Source: Candidatus Rokuibacteriota bacterium (GTDB lineage Bacteria > Methylomirabilota > Methylomirabilia > Rokubacteriales > CSP1-6). From it: DNA of 5,763 nt. Of this stretch, positions 1 to 4,068 are shown piece by piece. The notes under the pieces are model-generated. The model saw only the letters and a program-made list of their open reading frames with translations. It was not told where the DNA came from and did not search any database. The stretch is taken from assembly GCA_016177555.1 (NCBI GenBank), contig JACOVB010000147.1, forward strand, positions 1 to 5,763. The letters are read 5' to 3'. A program made the translations under genes and the position numbers. How positions within the stretch are numbered: the stretch's first letter is position 1; every line of letters starts with the position of its first letter.

Positions 1-885
1 GAGCCCGATGCTGCGGTGCGCCTGCTCGGTGACGCCCGCGATGTGCGAGCTGACCACGACGTTGTCGAGCTGGAGCAGCTGGTTGTCCGAGGACACCGGC
101 TCGTCCTCGAACACGTCGAGGCCGGCCGCGCGGATCTTGCCGCTGCCGAGTCCCGCCAGCAGCGCGCCCTCGTCCTGGGTCTTGCCGCGCGAGGTGTTGA
201 TGAAGATGACGCCGTCCTTCATCTGGGCGACGGTCGTGGCGTTGATCATGTGGTGCGTCTCGGGCGTGTGGGGCGTGTGGCAGGTCACGATGTCGGCCTG
301 GCGCAGGAGCGTGGCCAGATCCGGCACGGGCTCGGCGCCCCGGGCGCGCAGCTCATCGGGCGCCACGTAGGGGTCGTAGCCCAGGACACGCAGCCCGAAG
401 GCCGCGCCGAGCCGCGCCACGCGCCGGCCGATGTTCCCCACGCCGATGATGCCGAGGGTCAGGCCCTTGATCTCGGTCAGCCCTTTCCAGCGGGCGGGCG
501 ACCAGTCCGACTTGCGGGTCATGCGGTCCAGCACGATGGTCCGCTTGGCGCAGGCCAGGATCAGCATGAGGGCGTGCTCGGCCACGGAGTCGGAGTTGGA
601 TCCCGGCGCATGCACGACGGCAATGCCCAGCTCGGTCGCCGCGGGGAGATCCACGGTGTCGAGCCCCACGCCGTAACGCCCGACGACCTTGAGCCGGGCG
701 CAGGCCGCCATGAGCGACCGGCTGCAGGGGGGCTTGATCCGGAAGAGGATCCCCTCGGCCTCCCTGGCGGCGCGGACCATCCCCGCCTCGCTGGTCTCCT
801 CGGTGACGACGACGCGGGCCTCGGTCTCGAGCTGTGCGATCCCGTCCGGATGAATGGCGCCACCGACGACGACGAGCGGTTTCAT
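1..885 (-). CDS. D-2-hydroxyacid dehydrogenase, SerA-like (C-terminus cut by window edge)
   Basis: Cytosolic NAD-dependent oxidoreductase that would interconvert a 2-hydroxy acid and its 2-keto acid. 295 codons are visible with no stop, so the C-terminus lies outside the window; family members run about 310-340 residues (longer if an ACT domain follows). Seen: the substrate-domain signature RYGVGLDTVD at 70-79; the Rossmann loop GVGNIG at 148-153 with Asp171 after the second strand, favouring NAD over NADP; the NTSRG motif giving catalytic Arg233; DVFEDEP at 257-263 giving catalytic Glu262; and the SSHIAG segment giving catalytic His281. The Arg-Glu-His set is therefore complete. The ATG start has a GGGAG ribosome site four bases upstream and lies 21 bases after the methyltransferase stop, suggesting one transcript. 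The family (COG0111) includes phosphoglycerate, glyoxylate/hydroxypyruvate and other dehydrogenases, so the substrate cannot be named. The family call is very secure. Confidence 0.95.
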   Translation of the reverse strand, partial: MKPLVVVGGAIHPDGIAQLETEARVVVTEETSEAGMVRAAREAEGILFRIKPPCSRSLMAACARLKVVGRYGVGLDTVDLPAATELGIAVVHAPGSNSDSVAEHALMLILACAKRTIVLDRMTRKSDWSPARWKGLTEIKGLTLGIIGVGNIGRRVARLGAAFGLRVLGYDPYVAPDELRARGAEPVPDLATLLRQADIVTCHTPHTPETHHMINATTVAQMKDGVIFINTSRGKTQDEGALLAGLGSGKIRAAGLDVFEDEPVSSDNQLLQLDNVVVSSHIAGVTEQAHRSIGL

Positions 886-889
886 ATGG

Positions 890-894
890 CTCCC
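890..894 (-). promoter_or_regulatory. Ribosome binding site of the hydroxyacid dehydrogenase
   Basis: GGGAG read on the minus strand, four bases before the ATG at 885. It lies within the 21-base gap after the methyltransferase stop. It fixes the dehydrogenase start, which also matches the expected N-terminal beta strand (MKPLVVVGG). Confidence 0.65.
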
Positions 895-906
895 AGGGTT
901 GTGGAG

Positions 907-1644
907 TTATTTCGTGGCAACGAGGACGAGGCGGGCGGAGTCGAGCTCGAAGCGCCGGCCGTCGAGACCGCCGAACAGCTCGACCCGTGACCAGCGCTCG
1001 GGGCGCAGCATGCGGTAGAGCTCGTGGGCCGCGTAGAGGCGGAGCTCGGTCTCGCCCAGGCAGCGGTGTCCATCCTCGAGCCACCACTCGCCGTGGACCC
1101 GGCTCGTCGTGAGATCGATGCGGTTCTTGATGGTGACCCTGCCGGCCGGCAGGGAGTAGGTCTCCTCCGCGGCGCAGCTCCGGATGAAGTGGTCGCGGTT
1201 CCGCGTGTCGAGCACGAAGGTTCCGCCGGGCTTGAGCGCGAGGCAGAACCGGTCCAGCAGCAGGCGGTCCTCGTCGTCCGAGAAGTAACCGATGCTCGAG
1301 AAGAGGTTGAGGGCGAGGTCGAACTCCGCCGAGAAGTCCATGTCGCGCATGTCCTGCTGCACGAGCCGGAGCGTCACGCCCGCTGCCGCGGCCCGCTCCC
1401 GGGCGCGGGCCAGCTCGGTCTCGCTCAGGTCCACGCCCGTGACGGCGAAGCCCCGCCGCGCCAGAGCAAGCGAGTGACGCCCGAAGCCGCAGGGGGCGTC
1501 GAGCACTCGGCCGGCGGCGGGCGGCCGCGCGTGCCCGACGATCCAGGCGATCTCCGCCTCGGCGTCGGCCTCGGACTCGAAGCCCTGGGAGACCTTGGGC
1601 CACGACTCCTCGAAGAACCGCTTGCTGTCGAACACGAGCCGCAT
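907..1644 (-). CDS. Class I SAM-dependent methyltransferase
   Basis: Cytosolic methyltransferase of the Rossmann-like class I fold, 245 residues from the ATG at 1644. Seen: SAM-binding motif I VLDAPCGFG at 47-55; acidic Asp72 at the end of the second strand (VTGVDLS); QQDMRDM at 96-102, the region that contacts the adenine; FDLALNLFSSIGYF at 108-121, the post-motif strand typical of small-molecule methyltransferases of this type; and LKPGGTFVLDTRN at 137-149. The remaining hundred residues look like a strand-rich C-terminal part that probably helps form the substrate pocket. The acceptor is unknown. It is the first gene of a probable two-gene unit with the hydroxyacid dehydrogenase. The start is uncertain: in-frame TTG at 1653, ATG at 1644 and GTG at 1635 are all possible, and none has a good ribosome site. 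ATG is chosen by default; the overlapping TATAAT raises the possibility of a leaderless GTG start. Confidence 0.93.
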   Translation of the reverse strand: MRLVFDSKRFFEESWPKVSQGFESEADAEAEIAWIVGHARPPAAGRVLDAPCGFGRHSLALARRGFAVTGVDLSETELARARERAAAAGVTLRLVQQDMRDMDFSAEFDLALNLFSSIGYFSDDEDRLLLDRFCLALKPGGTFVLDTRNRDHFIRSCAAEETYSLPAGRVTIKNRIDLTTSRVHGEWWLEDGHRCLGETELRLYAAHELYRMLRPERWSRVELFGGLDGRRFELDSARLVLVATK

Positions 1645-1648
1645 TATA
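1643..1648 (-). promoter_or_regulatory. Perfect TATAAT (-10 box) overlapping the methyltransferase ATG
   Basis: TATAAT on the minus strand shares its last two bases with the ATG at 1644. A perfect match is rare by chance in DNA this rich in G+C. The -35 side is poor: GTGCCT at 18-base spacing matches only three of six positions. If the box is used, transcription would begin near 1636, one base before the in-frame GTG at 1635. Functional status is inferred. Confidence 0.4.
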
Positions 1649-1740
1649 CCCAAAATGGCGCGGCGGAGGCACCGTGCCAGCGCCTGACCGCGTCCGGCCC
1701 CGCGCGACGGGTCGGAGCGCCGCGCGCCGCGTGAACGTCA

Positions 1741-1767
1741 GGCGGGGGCGAGAATCCGGCGGGGGCG
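1741..1767. repeat. 10-base direct repeat, two copies 17 bases apart
   Basis: GGCGGGGGCG occurs at 1741-1750 and again, identically, at 1758-1767, separated by seven bases (AGAATCC). It sits upstream of the epimerase gene, where a tandem operator could lie, but very GC-rich DNA produces such repeats by chance, so function is uncertain. Confidence 0.4.
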
Positions 1768-1796
1768 GGCCCGAGGGAAGCCCGCGCGCCCGCCCC
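1762..1796 (+). promoter_or_regulatory. GC-rich hairpin just upstream of the epimerase ribosome site
   Basis: GGGGCGGGC at 1762-1770 is exactly complementary to GCCCGCCCC at 1788-1796, giving a nine-pair GC stem with a 17-base loop. A competing six-pair stem, GCGGGC at 1765-1770 with GCCCGC at 1780-1785, uses part of the same left arm, so the two are mutually exclusive. The stem ends four bases before the GGAGG at 1801. It may affect translation initiation of the epimerase if it lies in the transcript. No poly-U tract follows, so it is not an ordinary intrinsic terminator. Confidence 0.35.
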
Positions 1797-1800
1797 ATGT

Positions 1801-1805
1801 GGAGG
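1801..1805 (+). promoter_or_regulatory. Ribosome binding site of the epimerase
   Basis: GGAGG with a four-base spacer to the ATG at 1810. It is the strongest Shine-Dalgarno match in the window. It selects this ATG over the out-of-frame ATG at 1797. Confidence 0.8.
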
Positions 1806-1809
1806 AAAG

Positions 1810-2793
1810 ATGGCGACGCTGGTGACGGGCGCACTCGGATGCATCGGAGCATGGGTCATCAAGCGGCTGCTGGCCGCGGGCGAGCACCCGGTGGGCTACG
1901 ACCTCGGCGATGACCCGTGGCGCCTGCGCCTGGTCGTGGGGCCCGAGCGGCTCGCCGAGGTGGTCCTCGTGCGAGGGAACATCGCGGACCGCGACGCCCT
2001 CATCCGGGCCGTGGGCGACCACGGCATCACGCGCATCATCCATCTGGCCGCCTGGCAGGTGCCGCTCTGCCGGCAGGATCCCTCGGGGGGGGCGCTCGTC
2101 AACGTGGTGGGGACGGCCAACGTCTTCGAGGCGGCCAAGGTGCATCGGGACCGGGTGCGCCGCGTCACGTACTTCTCCTCGGCCGCCGTGTTCGGGCCGC
2201 CGCACCTCTACGGGCCCGGGCCCCTCTCCGACGACTCCCCGCCGAAGCCCGCCACGCATTACGGCGTCTACAAGGTCGCCAACGAGGAGACAGCCCGCAT
2301 CTACTGGGAGGAGCATCGGATCGCCTCCATTGGCTTCCGTCCGCTGTCGGTATACGGGCCCGGACGCGACTTCGGTCTCACCGCCGACCCGACGCTCGCC
2401 ATGAAGGCCGCCGTCCTGGGGCGGTCCTTCGAGATCCGCTGGGGCGGCGCCACAGATCTCGTCTACACGGACGACGTGGCCCAGGCCTGCCTCGCCGGAG
2501 CCGGCTCGACGCTGGACGGCGCCCGGGTGTACAACCTCCACGGCGAGTCGGCCAGGATCGCGGACGTCGTGCGCATGATCGAGGAGGCCTGGCCCCAGGC
2601 CAGGGGACGGCTCTCTCACGTGGAGCGACAGATGCCCTTTCCCGAGGAGCTGGCCGACACGGGCTACCAGCGCGACCTCGGGCCCCGCCCCCGGACGGGG
2701 CTCCGCGAGGGCATCAGGAAGACGCTGGACGAGTTCGCGGCGCTGGCCGGCTCGGGCCGTCTCGATGCGCGGGAGCTGGAGCCGGCCCGGTGA
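1810..2793 (+). CDS. NAD-dependent epimerase/dehydratase (extended SDR)
   Basis: Cytosolic extended short-chain dehydrogenase/reductase of 327 residues, the usual length for the family, whose members epimerise, dehydrate or reduce nucleotide sugars and related substrates using tightly bound NAD. Seen: glycine-rich TGALGCIG at 6-13; Asp31 after the second strand (VGYDLG), favouring NAD(H); the GNIAD segment at 56-60; HLAAW at 78-82; the active-site strand YFSSAAVFG at 121-129, with Ser123/Ser124 as the catalytic Ser/Thr candidates; the catalytic pair Tyr151-x3-Lys155; and further on FRPLSVYGPGRDFG and the VYTDDVAQA segment, both typical of the sugar-epimerase branch. The core is intact, so it should be active, but no feature fixes the substrate. 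It starts at an ATG behind a strong GGAGG and its stop codon overlaps the start of the following acetyltransferase by four bases, implying coupled translation. UDP-sugar epimerase, dehydratase or an SDR acting on another carbonyl substrate all remain possible. Confidence 0.95.
   Translation: MATLVTGALGCIGAWVIKRLLAAGEHPVGYDLGDDPWRLRLVVGPERLAEVVLVRGNIADRDALIRAVGDHGITRIIHLAAWQVPLCRQDPSGGALVNVVGTANVFEAAKVHRDRVRRVTYFSSAAVFGPPHLYGPGPLSDDSPPKPATHYGVYKVANEETARIYWEEHRIASIGFRPLSVYGPGRDFGLTADPTLAMKAAVLGRSFEIRWGGATDLVYTDDVAQACLAGAGSTLDGARVYNLHGESARIADVVRMIEEAWPQARGRLSHVERQMPFPEELADTGYQRDLGPRPRTGLREGIRKTLDEFAALAGSGRLDARELEPAR
2778..2781 (+). promoter_or_regulatory. Ribosome binding site deciding the GTG start of the acetyltransferase
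   Basis: GGAG inside the end of the epimerase gene, eight bases before the GTG at 2790. Together with the GTGA stop/start overlap it supports GTG as the true start; no ATG is available in this frame before the conserved N-terminal VRPAT segment. Confidence 0.6.
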
Positions 2794-3308
2794 GCCCCGC
2801 AGTCAGCGTGCGCCCCGCCACCGAGGCAGATGCGGAGGCCATCTGCCTCATCTACAACCAGGGGATCGAGGACCGCATCGCGACCCTCGAGACCGAGCTG
2901 CGCACGCCGGCCGAGCGACGACACTGGATGGCCTCGCGAAGCCGCCGCCACCCCGTGATCGTGGCCGAGGTCCTCGCGCCCGAGGGTGCCCGGTCCCCGC
3001 TCACCATCGGCTGGGGCAGCCTCAACCAGTTCAACTCGCGCAAGGCCTACGAGCACGTGGCCGACTTCTCCGTGTACGTCGACCGGGGGTGGCGCGGCCG
3101 GGGTGTGGGCCATCGGCTCCTCGAGCGGCTGGTCGAGCTGGCGCGGGAGATCGGCTACCACAAGATGGTGCTCTCGACCTTCCCGTTCAACGAGTCGGGC
3201 GTGGCCCTCTACGAGCGGCTCGGCTTCAGACGGGTCGGGATCTACCGCGAACAGGGAATGCTCGACGGCAAGTGGGTGGACACCCTGATCATGGAAAAGC
3301 TGCTCTGA
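2790..3308 (+). CDS. GNAT acetyltransferase, phosphinothricin/arsinothricin (PAT/ArsN1)-like
   Basis: Cytosolic acetyl-CoA-dependent N-acetyltransferase of 172 residues. The N-terminus VRPATEADAEAICLIYN (7-23), the ETEL stretch near 34-37 and HPVIVAE (54-60) match the family that includes phosphinothricin acetyltransferase and the arsinothricin acetyltransferases ArsN1, which acetylate the amino group of glutamate-like compounds. The acetyl-CoA loop R102-G-R-G105-V-G107 follows the strand DFSVYV (92-97). The C-terminal part has FPFNESGVALYERLGF (131-146) and the usual IYREQG...DGKW ending. Many members are of unknown substrate and act on amino acids such as methionine sulfone/sulfoximine. The GTG start overlaps the epimerase TGA by four bases, so this is the second gene of a coupled pair. 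No arsenic genes are visible, so a detoxification role is only one option. The family is secure, the substrate is not. Confidence 0.92.
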   Translation: MSPAVSVRPATEADAEAICLIYNQGIEDRIATLETELRTPAERRHWMASRSRRHPVIVAEVLAPEGARSPLTIGWGSLNQFNSRKAYEHVADFSVYVDRGWRGRGVGHRLLERLVELAREIGYHKMVLSTFPFNESGVALYERLGFRRVGIYREQGMLDGKWVDTLIMEKLL

Positions 3309-3323
3309 CGGGCCGCCCCGCGC

Positions 3324-3902
3324 TCAGCCGGTTGGCGGCGGAGCGGGCTGTCGCCTGAAGACGAGGCTCACGACACCGTCCTCCAGCTTGCGCTCCAGGA
3401 CGTCGGTGAAGCGCGTCAGGAGATCCAGCATCCGGTCGTTGTCGGCGAGGACGAAGGCGCGGAAGCGGAGCACGCCGCGCGCCTCGCCCGCCCGCGTGAC
3501 GTCGTCGAGGAGGACGGCCCCGAGGCCCCTCCCCTGCCAGCCGTCCTGCACCACGAAGGCCACCTCGGCAGTGGCCGCCTCGTCGGCCGGCTCGTAGCGG
3601 CCCACCCCGATCAGCTCGAGCCGGCCCTCATGCTCGTGCTCGGCCACCAGCGCCATCCGCTTCCGGTAGTCCACGTTGGCGAAGAAGTGGGCCCAGTCGG
3701 GCGGCAGGCGCTTCAGCACCGTGAAGAAGCGCTGGTAGGCGGTGTGGTGGCTCAGCCGGCCGTACAGGTCCACCAGGCGCGCCTCGTCGTCGGGACGGAT
3801 AGCGCGGAGCCAGACACGCGCCCCGTCCCTGAGGACGACCTGGCGGTCGAATTCCCGCGGGATCGCCTCCGGCGGGGGGGTCGGCGGATCGGAGGTGCCC
3901 AT
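3324..3902 (-). CDS. Stand-alone GNAT acetyltransferase, Pat-like catalytic domain
   Basis: GNAT-fold acetyltransferase of 192 residues. After a Pro-rich, probably unstructured N-terminal tail (1-15), the sequence DRQVVLRDGARVWLRAIRPDDE (starting at 19), RLS...YQRFF (49-60) and the acetyl-CoA loop Q123-G-R-G126-L-G128 resemble the GNAT domain of Pat/YfiQ-type protein lysine acetyltransferases, which act on acyl-CoA synthetases. Glu113, in the AEVAFVV strand just before the loop, is the position usually assigned as the general base in that group. Here the domain stands alone, without the large acyl-CoA-synthetase-like part of YfiQ or the cyclic-nucleotide-binding domain of the mycobacterial enzyme. 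It lies 70 bases downstream of the TRAP unit in the same direction and may be on its transcript. A weak GAGG lies three bases before the ATG at 3902. Protein and small-molecule substrates are both possible. Confidence 0.9.
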   Translation of the reverse strand: MGTSDPPTPPPEAIPREFDRQVVLRDGARVWLRAIRPDDEARLVDLYGRLSHHTAYQRFFTVLKRLPPDWAHFFANVDYRKRMALVAEHEHEGRLELIGVGRYEPADEAATAEVAFVVQDGWQGRGLGAVLLDDVTRAGEARGVLRFRAFVLADNDRMLDLLTRFTDVLERKLEDGVVSLVFRRQPAPPPTG

Positions 3903-3972
3903 CGCCCTCGGGATGCGCCGCCGGCCCTCAGGGGAGCGGCACGAGCGGGAGCTGAAGCGTCACGGCGGCCCG

Positions 3973-4068
3973 TCAGTACGCGTAGAGGCGCAGGATACCG
4001 TAGGCGACGGTCCCGCACAGCAGCGCCGCCGCGATGAGGGTGAGGGCCGCCAGGGCCGCGCGGCTCAC
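3973..4068 (-). CDS. Candidate 31-residue single-helix membrane peptide coupled to the TRAP gene
   Basis: A GTG-started frame of 31 codons whose start overlaps the TRAP permease stop as GTGA. The predicted peptide begins MSRAALAALTLIAAALLCG and ends with YGILRLYAY. Residues 4-26 form one uninterrupted hydrophobic stretch long enough to span the membrane, with Arg3 before it and Arg27 after it. No known family is recognised. The four-base overlap, identical in form to the epimerase/acetyltransferase junction, and the helix-like composition argue for a real gene, perhaps a small accessory subunit of the transporter. Against it: no strong ribosome site (only GGTGGG about eight bases upstream), the very short length, and the fact that alanine/leucine-rich frames arise easily in GC-rich DNA. 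Confidence 0.45.
   Translation of the reverse strand: MSRAALAALTLIAAALLCGTVAYGILRLYAY

Larger units (their letters stand above)
1645..1809. other. Divergent intergenic region between methyltransferase and epimerase genes
   Basis: The 165 bases separate two divergently read units and must hold the promoter of the epimerase unit and probably that of the methyltransferase unit. Recognisable contents are the TATAAT at its left edge, a 10-base direct repeat, a GC-rich inverted repeat and the epimerase ribosome site. I cannot identify a convincing plus-strand -35/-10 pair; GAGAAT at 1750-1755 is too weak to call. No conserved small gene is evident here. Confidence 0.7.

Noticed and set aside
16..990. 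Long open frame on the plus strand opposite the dehydrogenase
   Set aside because: It is antisense to a gene with all catalytic motifs. Its translation is rich in Arg, Gly, His and Asp with no recognisable domain, as expected for a shadow frame in GC-rich DNA.
1662..1680. Sigma-54-like element on the minus strand (CTGGCACGG)
   Set aside because: The -24 half matches well, but the matching -12 half is CTCCG instead of TTGC plus A/T and lacks the essential GC, so it is not a believable sigma-54 promoter.
1727..1755. Plus-strand sigma-70 promoter for the epimerase using GAGAAT
   Set aside because: Only four of six positions match at -10, and no -35 hexamer lies at an acceptable spacing.
353..1852. 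1.5-kb open frame on the minus strand spanning the methyltransferase and part of the dehydrogenase in another frame
   Set aside because: It ignores the clear gene boundary, translates to Arg/Pro-rich sequence without motifs, and is out of frame with two well-supported genes.
1738..2619. Open frame antisense to the epimerase
   Set aside because: No domain or hydrophobic pattern is visible, and the sense strand carries an intact extended-SDR sequence with a strong ribosome site.
1917..2789. Apparent long N-terminal extension of the first acetyltransferase
   Set aside because: The frame stays open upstream through the epimerase, but translates to Arg/Gly-rich shadow sequence. The GNAT fold begins just after the GTG at 2790, which has a ribosome site.
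3324..3360. Terminator hairpin between the converging acetyltransferase genes
   Set aside because: The best pairing found (GGCG with CGCC around an 11-base loop) has only four pairs and no T tract.
3928..3962. Eleven-codon GTG frame between the small membrane peptide and the Pat-like gene
   Set aside because: It is too short to judge, with no ribosome site, no hydrophobic pattern and no overlap with a neighbour.
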